Assembly: GCA_002333405.1 (NCBI GenBank)
Contig: DDBH01000016.1
Span: 22,658-35,437, forward strand
DNA length: 12,780 nucleotides
Origin: Micrococcales bacterium UBA2037
Lineage (GTDB): Bacteria > Actinomycetota > Actinomycetes > Actinomycetales > Microbacteriaceae
Direction of reading: 5' to 3'
Under the pieces are notes generated by a model. That model had not been told where the DNA came from, ran no database searches, and saw nothing but the letters and a program-made list of their open reading frames with translations. Position numbers and translations under genes: made by a program. Position 1 is the stretch's first letter. Each line of letters begins with the position of its first letter. Shown here piece by piece: positions 7,816 through 12,780 of the stretch.

Positions 7816-8494
7816 TTGGCTCTCCTGTCAGTGGCAATAGGTCAAAGTCAAATTCTGTCCTACCGGCGGTTATTTTGCTGCCAGATCTCAAAACAACCTC
7901 ACTGATTCGAGCTCCATCAACAAATGTTCCGTTGGTGGAGCCGAGGTCCCGAATGGCCGCAACATCGCCATTGAAGGCAATCTCAAAGTGAATTCGGCTA
8001 AGGCCTCGATCGTCGATTGCAAAATCAGCACTGATGTCTCTGCCGAAAGTAACGGTTCCAGATTTCAGTTCTTGGCGCTCACCGTTGAAGGTAATAACTG
8101 GCTGCCAGGTAACGAGTGACTTCACGGCGGCAGAACCAACCTGAACTCTGCCCCTGGCAAGCTTCGCATCTGCTTCTAGCTTGAGCTCAATCTCGCCGGT
8201 TAGGCGATAGCCCTTCTGTGAGGCGTGGGCTACGACCTCGGCGCGAATGGCCTTTAGTAGTTGTTCAGTCACTTCTTGGCTGTCGTGATCAGAGACCTTA
8301 ATCAGATATCGGTGCGGAACCAGCACTCGGTCTTCGCCAGCCGCGGTGGCTGCAACATCCATGGCGTTCTTGACTGCCTGAGAGATTTCGATTGGCTGCA
8401 GATGCCTTTTAGATATCTTCGCGAACAGAGACGAGACTCCGCCCTCGATGCGCGCTTCTGCCTTATCAAGAAAGCCCACAATGCCTGCCTTCAT
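7808..8494 (-). CDS. fhaA: FHA-domain protein FhaA with N-terminal DUF3662 domain
   Basis: First gene of the operon, 228 residues, soluble with no membrane segment. The N-terminal part (about 1-125) matches the FhaA-type DUF3662 domain, with features such as LFAKISKRHLQPIEISQAV (23-41) and VLVPHRYLIKVS (57-68). The C-terminal FHA domain (about 130-220) has GR (151-152), LSRIHF (165-170) and LGSTNGTFVDG (184-194). In mycobacteria FhaA binds phosphorylated MviN/MurJ pseudokinase and other partners, connecting PknB signalling to lipid II supply. Here the two domains are joined by only a few residues, whereas M. tuberculosis FhaA is more than 500 residues with a long disordered linker. No SD is visible before the ATG at 8492-8494, so a short-leader or leaderless start is plausible. 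Confidence 0.94.
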   Translation of the reverse strand: MKAGIVGFLDKAEARIEGGVSSLFAKISKRHLQPIEISQAVKNAMDVAATAAGEDRVLVPHRYLIKVSDHDSQEVTEQLLKAIRAEVVAHASQKGYRLTGEIELKLEADAKLARGRVQVGSAAVKSLVTWQPVITFNGERQELKSGTVTFGRDISADFAIDDRGLSRIHFEIAFNGDVAAIRDLGSTNGTFVDGARISEVVLRSGSKITAGRTEFDFDLLPLTGEPSE

Positions 8495-8515
8495 CCGCGG
8501 TCTTTGGGTCTGTCA

Positions 8516-8521
8516 AGTCTA
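8516..8521 (-). promoter_or_regulatory. Candidate -10 element (TAGACT) for the fhaA-pknB operon
   Basis: The minus strand reads TAGACT 21 nt before the fhaA ATG, which would give a leader of about 14 nt. No SD is present in that leader. It is the best -10 match in the divergent region 8495-8630. No convincing -35 is visible at 16-18 bp. The call rests on position at the head of a seven-gene operon and on recurrence of the hexamer elsewhere in the window. Confidence 0.35.
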
Positions 8522-8555
8522 CCGCCACCTTGCTAAAAGTGGGCTGGAACAAATT

Positions 8556-8583
8556 TTGACTAGCGCTGATTCTGGTGTTTAGT
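8556..8583 (+). promoter_or_regulatory. Candidate promoter for the TRIC-type membrane protein gene
   Basis: TTGACT at 8556-8561 is a five-of-six match to a sigma-70 type -35. It is followed after 16 bp by TTTAGT at 8578-8583, a four-of-six match to the -10. Initiation near 8590 would give a leader of about 40 nt carrying the AGGA ribosome binding site at 8620-8623. Confidence 0.4.
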
Positions 8584-8630
8584 GATGTTGCGAATTAGTG
8601 TTGTCAGTCGGACCGATTCAGGAAAATAAA

Positions 8631-9254
8631 TTGCTCGAAACTTTTCTCATAACCTTGGAAGCGCTTGGCGTGCTGGCATTTGCGCTCTCAGGCATCATCG
8701 AGGCAGCCAGAAAGCAGTTTGACCTGGTTGGAGTCGTCATGGTTGGCGCGATAGCTGCTTTTGGCGGTGGAACGCTCCGAGACGTGCTGCTTGATCGACG
8801 TCCATTTTTCTGGGTTGAGCAAGAGTTTTGGGTTTGGGCCCTAATAGGCGTTGGTTTGGTGCTGCCATTTTTCTTCCGAGCCAACCACATTGCCCTGACC
8901 GAAAAGGCGATGTTGATTCCAGATGCGTTTGGGCTCGGAATCTTTGCCGCCGGTGGCACTCACCTGGCCCTGGTGTCGGGCATGAGCCCGATGATCTCAG
9001 TGCTAATGGGTGTGATCACTGCGGTTGCCGGTGGTGTGCTTCGGGACGTTTTGGTCAATGAAGTTCCCAGGGCTTTCCACGACCACCAGCCTTACGCCGC
9101 CATCGCATTTGCCGGTGGTTGGGTTGTGGTGCTGCTTGGTTACCTACAAACACCCGAGTATGTAGACGTTTTGATCGCGGCCGTGTTGATGGTTGCGGTA
9201 AGGCTGTTGTCCGTCAAGTTCAAGTGGGAACTGTTCCGCTGGCGCTACCTCTAA
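8631..9254 (+). CDS. TRIC/UPF0126-family (YicG-like) membrane protein, probable cation channel
   Basis: Polytopic membrane protein of 207 residues with about seven hydrophobic helices. It is built from two related halves, each carrying the UPF0126 signature: GGGTLRDVL (45-53) and AGGVLRDVL (133-141). Prokaryotic members of this family form trimeric potassium-permeable channels related to animal TRIC channels. The physiological role here is unknown. I chose the TTG at 8631-8633 because AGGA lies 7 nt upstream and the first hydrophobic helix begins at once, matching the family's usual N-terminus and length. A GTG at 8598 would add 11 residues of non-helical sequence and lacks an obvious SD. It is transcribed away from fhaA, and no functional link with that operon is evident. 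Confidence 0.88.
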   Translation: MLETFLITLEALGVLAFALSGIIEAARKQFDLVGVVMVGAIAAFGGGTLRDVLLDRRPFFWVEQEFWVWALIGVGLVLPFFFRANHIALTEKAMLIPDAFGLGIFAAGGTHLALVSGMSPMISVLMGVITAVAGGVLRDVLVNEVPRAFHDHQPYAAIAFAGGWVVVLLGYLQTPEYVDVLIAAVLMVAVRLLSVKFKWELFRWRYL

Positions 9255-9349
9255 TTCAGCTAACTCCCAGACAACTCCCAATCCTGGCAATCAACTGGCA
9301 AGAGCCTTTGGGCTACCTGATTTTTGGTTCGTTTCCAAGATTGGCTCCC

Positions 9350-9355
9350 TAACTT
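9350..9355 (+). promoter_or_regulatory. Possible -10 element (TAACTT) for the exported-protein gene
   Basis: TAACTT fits the TAnnnT pattern and sits 32 nt before the ATG at 9388. A TTGGTT at 9324-9329 is a possible -35, but the spacing of 20 bp is too long. If this is the -10, transcription would start near 9361, inside the inverted repeat at 9354-9385, and the repeat would be better placed as a DNA operator than as an RNA hairpin. Confidence 0.25.
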
Positions 9356-9385
9356 GTTCCTTGTCCAAACACAGACAAGGAACAA
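9354..9385 (+). repeat. Perfect 12-bp inverted repeat enclosing the ribosome binding site of the exported-protein gene
   Basis: TTGTTCCTTGTC (9354-9365) and GACAAGGAACAA (9374-9385) are exact reverse complements separated by 8 nt (CAAACACA). The right arm contains the SD sequence AAGGAA (9377-9382) and ends 2 nt before the ATG at 9388. As RNA it would form a 12-bp stem hiding the SD. As DNA it would be a dyad operator overlapping the likely promoter. No T-tract follows, so it is not a terminator. By a simple random-sequence estimate, a perfect 12-bp arm with a loop up to about 20 nt is expected about 0.015 times in a window of this size. Confidence 0.8.
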
Positions 9386-9387
9386 CT

Positions 9388-10062
9388 ATGAAGAAGAAAT
9401 CAAAAATTGCTTTGGCGGCAACTGCAACACTGACTGCCGGCGCCTTGGCATTCGCACTGCCGTCTCTTGCGGACCACGGGTCTAAGCAGGGTTCCAACCG
9501 GGGCTTTGGCATGGAGCAAGGTCAGGCAGAGCATCGGGCACCAAACCTTGCCAGCATCTCGGCAACAATCACTGACATCCCAGCCGACCTCACTGACGTT
9601 CGTCAGGCTGCAATGGGTGCCACCTATGAAGTTTTCAAATTGGCAGATGATGCCACCGAAGTTCCAGCGGTAAAGCCAACCGATCGATCCAGGACCGTGG
9701 CAATTCGACCAGCAATGGTTGATGGCGAGCCTGTAGTTCCTGAAATTATCGACGGTCAGATTTCAGCTGAACTGACATTTCCAGCGCCACGAGCGGCCGG
9801 AGTAGTCAAACTTGGCCTCTACCCATCAAATGGCTCTGACCCAATCTTGGTAACGGTAACCACTGATGATGCCGGCCAAACCAGCGTTGTTTCATCAGCC
9901 GAGCTTTCACTGAGCTATGACGCGGCGGTCTCTGCGACCAACCAGGAGCGCCGGGCTGAACGAGGTCAGGAAGGCCGTGGAGCTGGCGGCAAGGGCAAGC
10001 GAATGGGTCACAGTCCAGACCACGACCACGAGGACTTCGATAATGTCCAGGACGAAGCCTAA
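9388..10062 (+). CDS. Small exported protein of unknown function
   Basis: I do not recognise a family. The 224-residue product begins with a classical signal peptide: MKKKSK, a hydrophobic core (about 7-24) and a likely cleavage after Ala28 (PSLA before DHG). The mature N-terminus is Gly/Gln/Ser-rich and basic-polar (30-50). Residues about 53-180 alternate hydrophobic and polar residues in short stretches rich in Val, Thr and Pro, as in beta-sandwich domains, for example PEIIDGQISAELTFPAP and TVTTDDAGQTSVV. The C-terminal 35 residues are charged: Arg/Glu/Gly-rich (187-206), then HSPDHDHEDFDN (208-219), which could bind metal. There are no cysteines and no sorting motif. The ATG at 9388 is chosen because AAGGAA lies 5 nt upstream and the signal peptide starts there. 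A TTG at 9361 would prefix nine residues to the signal peptide. The start region lies within the inverted repeat described separately. Confidence 0.8.
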   Translation: MKKKSKIALAATATLTAGALAFALPSLADHGSKQGSNRGFGMEQGQAEHRAPNLASISATITDIPADLTDVRQAAMGATYEVFKLADDATEVPAVKPTDRSRTVAIRPAMVDGEPVVPEIIDGQISAELTFPAPRAAGVVKLGLYPSNGSDPILVTVTTDDAGQTSVVSSAELSLSYDAAVSATNQERRAERGQEGRGAGGKGKRMGHSPDHDHEDFDNVQDEA

Positions 10063-10085
10063 GAAATCGAATCCTGAAAGCTTCC

Positions 10086-10117
10086 TGAAAAATTGGTGCT
10101 GAAACCCTGATTTTTCA
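10086..10117 (+). repeat. AT-rich inverted repeat just after the exported-protein gene
   Basis: TGAAAAAT (10086-10093) and ATTTTTCA (10110-10117) are exact complements around a 16-nt loop. The stem is almost wholly A/T and would be weak as RNA. It could be a regulator site, or the 5' boundary of the structured region that follows. It is not a standard terminator. Confidence 0.5.
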
Positions 10118-10130
10118 AAAGGCGAGCGAC

Positions 10131-10222
10131 CTAGCTTCGTAAGTTAGAGGGATCGCGATTTACATCGCATACCCTCCTAATAGGAGAGCCCCTGAAATGC
10201 AGACTCGGGGGTTTTCTTCTTT
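10131..10222 (+). ncRNA. Candidate structured RNA (small RNA or structured 3' untranslated region) ending in a terminator
   Basis: Four stem-loops follow one another on the plus strand. H1 pairs CTAGCTT (10131-10137) with AAGTTAG (10141-10147), with one G-U pair. H2 pairs TTAGAGGG (10144-10151) with CCCTCCTAA (10172-10180, one bulged C) and encloses a second stem, GCGAT (10155-10159) with ATCGC (10164-10168). H3 pairs CTCCT (10174-10178) with AGGAG (10182-10186). H4 is the terminator at 10189-10222. H1, full H2 and H3 share bases and so compete. No plus-strand gene follows, so this is either the end of the exported-protein mRNA or a separate transcript. I see no clear promoter of its own and recognise no known RNA family. 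Confidence 0.45.
10189..10222 (+). terminator. Rho-independent terminator
   Basis: CCCCTGA (10189-10195) pairs with TCGGGGG (10205-10211) as a 7-bp stem with one G-U pair and a 9-nt loop. TTTTCTTCTTT follows at once (10212-10222). The T-tract is on the plus strand only, so it ends transcription of the exported-protein gene or the candidate RNA. It reaches the last bases of the convergent trhO gene. Confidence 0.85.
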
Positions 10223-11132
10223 AACCTATTTCTTGAAGTTTCTGCCGGCCCCTGGTGTGGCTATCGGAGCACTTTAGGTTTGCTGGGTCGGTGAAGCAGC
10301 TATCGCAAAGCAACACCAGGTCCTTGCAGCCTGCTCCCTGACAGTTTCTGAAGCTGGAAGTTGGACCGGAGCAGCTCTCGCACTCGCCGATGGTCAGCGC
10401 CTCATCGGAGAAGTTGTGGGTCATGCGCTTATCAAATACGTAAAGCGAACCCTCCCACAGTCCCTTGTCTCGGTACTTCTCGCCATAGCGAACAATGCCG
10501 CCCTGGATCTGATAAACCTCTTTGAAGCCACGGTTTAGCATTACTGCGCTCAGGATCTCGCAGCGGATTCCGCCGGTGCAGTAGGTGACAATTGGCTTGT
10601 CCTTCAGGTGGTCATACTTGCCAGATTCCAGCTCTGCCACGAAATCGTGAGTGGTTTGAACGTCCGGAACAATCGCGTTTTTGAACTTGCCAATCTTTGC
10701 CTCAAAGGCATTGCGGCCATCAAAGAACACGACGTCATCGCCGCGCTGTTCAACAAGCTCGTTGACCTGCTGCGGCTTTAGGTGCTTGCCACCATTTACA
10801 ACGCCAGACTTCTCAACCTTGACTTCTTCAGGAGTGGTGAACGCCACCAACTCTTTCCTTACCTTGACCGAAAGCTTTGGGAAATCGTCCCCTAGGCCAT
10901 CAGACCATTTGAAGTCGATCTTGCCAAAACCAGGGTATTCCTTTGTGGCCCGTGCATATTTCTTAAGGCCCTCCATGTCACCGCCGAGGGTGCCATTGAT
11001 GCCGTGTTTAGAAATCAGAATGCGGCCTTTTAGATTCAGTGACTGACACAGTGTCTTTTGCCAGAGCATCACTGCCTTCGGGTCTGCAACCGGTGCAAAC
11101 CCGTAGTAAAGAATGATCTTGTTGATAGCCAT
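10221..11132 (-). CDS. trhO: tRNA uridine(34) hydroxylase TrhO (YceA family, rhodanese domain)
   Basis: Cytosolic enzyme of 303 residues that hydroxylates the wobble uridine 34 of certain tRNAs, the first step to 5-(carboxy)methoxyuridine-type modifications. The N-terminal acylphosphatase-like domain (about 1-105) shows the conserved stretch GRILISKHGINGTLGG (36-51). The central rhodanese-like domain (about 115-225) has VVFFDGRNAFE and the active-site loop YCTGGIRCE with Cys185 and Cys191. The C-terminal region carries six spaced cysteines (251, 254, 264, 269, 276, 279) in CxxC-type pairs, typical of the family and probably metal binding. The length is close to other short TrhO proteins. It is a lone gene, convergent with the upstream plus-strand transcript and divergent from the M13 peptidase. 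The ATG has no good SD, in keeping with a leaderless start. Confidence 0.94.
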   Translation of the reverse strand: MAINKIILYYGFAPVADPKAVMLWQKTLCQSLNLKGRILISKHGINGTLGGDMEGLKKYARATKEYPGFGKIDFKWSDGLGDDFPKLSVKVRKELVAFTTPEEVKVEKSGVVNGGKHLKPQQVNELVEQRGDDVVFFDGRNAFEAKIGKFKNAIVPDVQTTHDFVAELESGKYDHLKDKPIVTYCTGGIRCEILSAVMLNRGFKEVYQIQGGIVRYGEKYRDKGLWEGSLYVFDKRMTHNFSDEALTIGECESCSGPTSSFRNCQGAGCKDLVLLCDSCFTDPANLKCSDSHTRGRQKLQEIG

Positions 11133-11140
11133 CTCTAGTT

Positions 11141-11146
11141 AGTTTA
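11141..11146 (-). promoter_or_regulatory. Candidate -10 element (TAAACT) for leaderless trhO transcription
   Basis: The minus strand reads TAAACT ending 8 nt before the trhO ATG. Initiation at the usual distance would put the 5' end at or within a base or so of the start codon. No SD is present, which fits leaderless translation, common in actinobacteria. No clear -35 is visible in the 44-bp divergent gap. Confidence 0.45.
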
Positions 11147-11163
11147 GTAAGAAGCCGCTGACT

Positions 11164-11169
11164 TAGACT
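11164..11169 (+). promoter_or_regulatory. Candidate -10 element (TAGACT) for the M13 peptidase gene
   Basis: TAGACT ends 7 nt before the ATG at 11177, which would make the transcript leaderless from that ATG. Alternatively AGGGAG (11170-11175) serves as SD for a second in-frame ATG at 11183, at a spacing of 7 nt, though then the promoter must lie further upstream. The two readings cannot be separated from sequence alone. Confidence 0.45.
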
Positions 11170-11176
11170 AGGGAGC

Positions 11177-12780
11177 ATGTCAATGAAGCCGGGGCTAGAT
11201 AAAGCCGAACTAAGCAGTAGCATCTCTCCAACCCAGGACCTGTTTCGCCATGTCAATGGCAGCTGGTTGGACAACACCGAGATCCCAGAGGACAAAGCTG
11301 TCTACGGCAGCTTCTACCTGCTGGCAGATGATTCGGAACTTGCAGTCAGGCAAATCCTTGAGGAAGCCAGTGATAACCCGACTGCTGGTGTTAGTCAGCA
11401 AATTGGAGACCTCTACGCCTCGTTCCTAGACGAAGACAAGATCGAGCAGTTGGGGGCCAAGCCGCTGGCTGAAGACCTGGCCAAGATCGCAGCGGTTTCA
11501 GATTTCAAGCAGCTCTTCCACCTGATCGGGGCCCTTGAGCGAACCGGAGTAGGTGGTCTTTGGGGAAGCTACATCGACAATGATCCTGGGAACCCGGAGC
11601 GCTACCTGGCTCACCTCTACAACGGCGGCCTTGGTCTTCCTGACAAGGACTACTACACCGACGAGAAGTATCTTGATGTTCGCACTGAGTACCCACTGCA
11701 CATGGCGCGCATGTTTGAGCTTGCCGGCTGGAGTAAAGCCGATGCCGAGAAATCAGCAAAGCTGATTCTGGAGCTGGAAACAAAGATTGCCGCCATCCAC
11801 TGGAGCAGAGTAGAGTCTCGCGATGCTGAGGCAACCTACAACCTAAAGACCTTTGCCGACCTCAAGAATCTGAACCCAAGTATTCACTGGGACGAATACT
11901 TGTCAGGCCTTGGCCTGACTGATTCATTCCTTGAATGGAATGTAGTGATGATGCCTTCGTTCTTCGAGGGGCTGGACAAGATTCTGGTTGAAGAAAACCT
12001 AGAGAGCCTAAAGACCTGGCTGAGCTGGATCTTCATCCGGGCTCACGCGCCATACCTGTCAAAGGACTTTGTGTCAGAGCGCTTCGCGTTTTATGGAACC
12101 ACGCTAACTGGCCAGCCGGTAAACCGACCACGCTGGAAGCGTGCGGTGAGTTTGGTTGAAGGTAGCCTCGGTGAGGCAGTGGGTCAGATCTATGTTGAGA
12201 AGCATTTCCCAGCTAGCTCCAAGACCCAAATGGACAAGCTAGTCGCGCACCTGATTGAGGCGTACCGACAAAGCATTGACCAGCTTGAGTGGATGACAGC
12301 GGAGACCAAAGCCAAGGCTCAGCAGAAGCTAAATAAGTTCACTCCGAAGATCGGTTACCCAGACAAGTGGAAGGACTACTCCTCAATTGTCATTGACCGC
12401 AACGACCTGTTGGAAAACATCAAGAATGTCTCCGAGTGGGAGTTTGAGTACGAGGTCAAGAAGATAGGTGCACCTATCGACCGCGACGAGTGGCACATGA
12501 CTCCTCAGACCGTGAATGCCTATTACAACCCGGGTCTAAACGAAATCGTCTTCCCGGCTGCAATTCTGCAACCGCCGTTTTTCTCCGAGCAGGCAGATGA
12601 CGCCATGAACTTTGGAGGAATCGGTGCGGTTATTGGTCACGAGATCGGCCACGGCTTTGATGACCAGGGCTCGAAGTATGACGGCGATGGCAAGTTGGTT
12701 TCCTGGTGGACCAAGGACGATCGAGAAGCCTTTGAGAAGCTAACAAGGTCACTAATTGATCAGTACAACGCTCTGAGCCC
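11177..12780 (+). CDS. pepO: M13-family (neprilysin/PepO-like) zinc metallopeptidase, partial
   Basis: Zinc endopeptidase of the neprilysin family acting on short peptides. About 534 residues are visible before the right edge, out of the roughly 650 usual for bacterial members. The N-terminus starts with the family's typical segment DLFRHVNGSWLDNTEIPED and has no signal peptide or membrane anchor, so a cytosolic place is likely, as for many actinobacterial homologues. The long helical N-terminal domain is followed by the substrate-binding NAYYNP (447-452) and the zinc motif HEIGH (His488, Glu489, His492) within GHEIGHGFDDQG. The third zinc ligand, in an ExxAD motif expected some 55-60 residues later, lies beyond the window. 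Start is ATG 11177 or the in-frame ATG 11183. An in-frame stop at 11159-11161 excludes anything longer. Confidence 0.93.
   Translation, partial: MSMKPGLDKAELSSSISPTQDLFRHVNGSWLDNTEIPEDKAVYGSFYLLADDSELAVRQILEEASDNPTAGVSQQIGDLYASFLDEDKIEQLGAKPLAEDLAKIAAVSDFKQLFHLIGALERTGVGGLWGSYIDNDPGNPERYLAHLYNGGLGLPDKDYYTDEKYLDVRTEYPLHMARMFELAGWSKADAEKSAKLILELETKIAAIHWSRVESRDAEATYNLKTFADLKNLNPSIHWDEYLSGLGLTDSFLEWNVVMMPSFFEGLDKILVEENLESLKTWLSWIFIRAHAPYLSKDFVSERFAFYGTTLTGQPVNRPRWKRAVSLVEGSLGEAVGQIYVEKHFPASSKTQMDKLVAHLIEAYRQSIDQLEWMTAETKAKAQQKLNKFTPKIGYPDKWKDYSSIVIDRNDLLENIKNVSEWEFEYEVKKIGAPIDRDEWHMTPQTVNAYYNPGLNEIVFPAAILQPPFFSEQADDAMNFGGIGAVIGHEIGHGFDDQGSKYDGDGKLVSWWTKDDREAFEKLTRSLIDQYNALS

Noticed and set aside
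8511..8516. Perfect TTGACA on the minus strand just before fhaA, as a -35 box
   Set aside because: The -10 at normal spacing would fall inside the fhaA coding sequence, where no matching hexamer is present. It would drive a transcript lacking the start codon.
8598..8630. GTG at 8598 as start of the TRIC-type protein
   Set aside because: It has no SD and adds 11 polar residues before the first helix. The TTG at 8631 has AGGA at good spacing and gives the family's usual length.
9302..9325. AGCCTTTGGGCT followed by a short T run as a terminator for the TRIC-type gene
   Set aside because: The stem is only 4 bp and the T run starts several bases after it. It is too weak to annotate.
9361..9387. 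TTG at 9361 as start of the exported protein
   Set aside because: It would add nine residues before a normal signal peptide, and it lies within the inverted repeat. The ATG at 9388 has AAGGAA 5 nt upstream.
10182..10260. Short plus-strand reading frame from ATG 10197 behind AGGAG
   Set aside because: It runs through the terminator stem and then antisense into the 3' end of trhO. The AGGAG to ATG distance is long and the peptide has no recognisable feature.
1..12780. Mobile elements, CRISPR arrays, tRNA/rRNA genes, or a defence or biosynthetic island
   Set aside because: No transposase, integrase, direct-repeat array, tRNA-like fold or foreign-looking gene block was found. The coding content is conserved actinobacterial housekeeping plus one unknown exported protein.

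Overview
The window looks like a chromosomal segment of an actinobacterium of moderate GC, roughly the low-to-mid fifties in percent by eye. The gene order fhaA-fhaB-pstP-rodA-pbpA-pknA-pknB is a hallmark of Actinobacteria and usually lies near the replication origin. The moderate GC, compact genes and short intergenic gaps would suit a streamlined freshwater Microbacteriaceae-type organism, but that placement is inference. No insertion sequence, phage gene, tRNA, rRNA or CRISPR array was found.

Layout. Positions 1-8494, all on the minus strand, hold the cell-growth signalling operon. It is transcribed fhaA, fhaB, pstP, rodA, pbpA, pknA, pknB, with pknB running off the left edge. Neighbouring genes overlap by 4 or 8 bp, or lie 4 bp apart, except for an 88-bp gap before pknB. 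Divergent from fhaA is a TRIC/UPF0126-type membrane protein (8631-9254, plus). It is followed by an unrecognised small exported protein (9388-10062, plus), whose ribosome binding site lies inside a perfect 12-bp inverted repeat. A structured intergenic stretch (about 10086-10222) follows, with several hairpins and a strong rho-independent terminator on the plus strand. The tRNA hydroxylase trhO (10221-11132) is on the minus strand. Divergent from it across 44 bp is an M13-family zinc metallopeptidase (11177 to the right edge, plus), cut before its third zinc ligand.

How the genes work together. PknA and PknB are membrane Ser/Thr kinases with extracellular PASTA domains. PstP is the matching membrane PP2C phosphatase. 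FhaA and FhaB are phosphothreonine-binding FHA proteins that recruit phosphorylated partners. RodA (SEDS glycosyltransferase) and PbpA (class B transpeptidase) are the paired peptidoglycan synthesis enzymes under this control. The rest of the window is a set of independent housekeeping or unknown genes.

The least ordinary parts are non-coding: the palindrome over the start of the exported-protein gene, and the hairpin-rich stretch after it. Within the operon, the SEDS protein lacks the usual catalytic-loop Asp-Pro motif, and PknA carries an extracellular PASTA domain. I found no convincing new multi-gene system.
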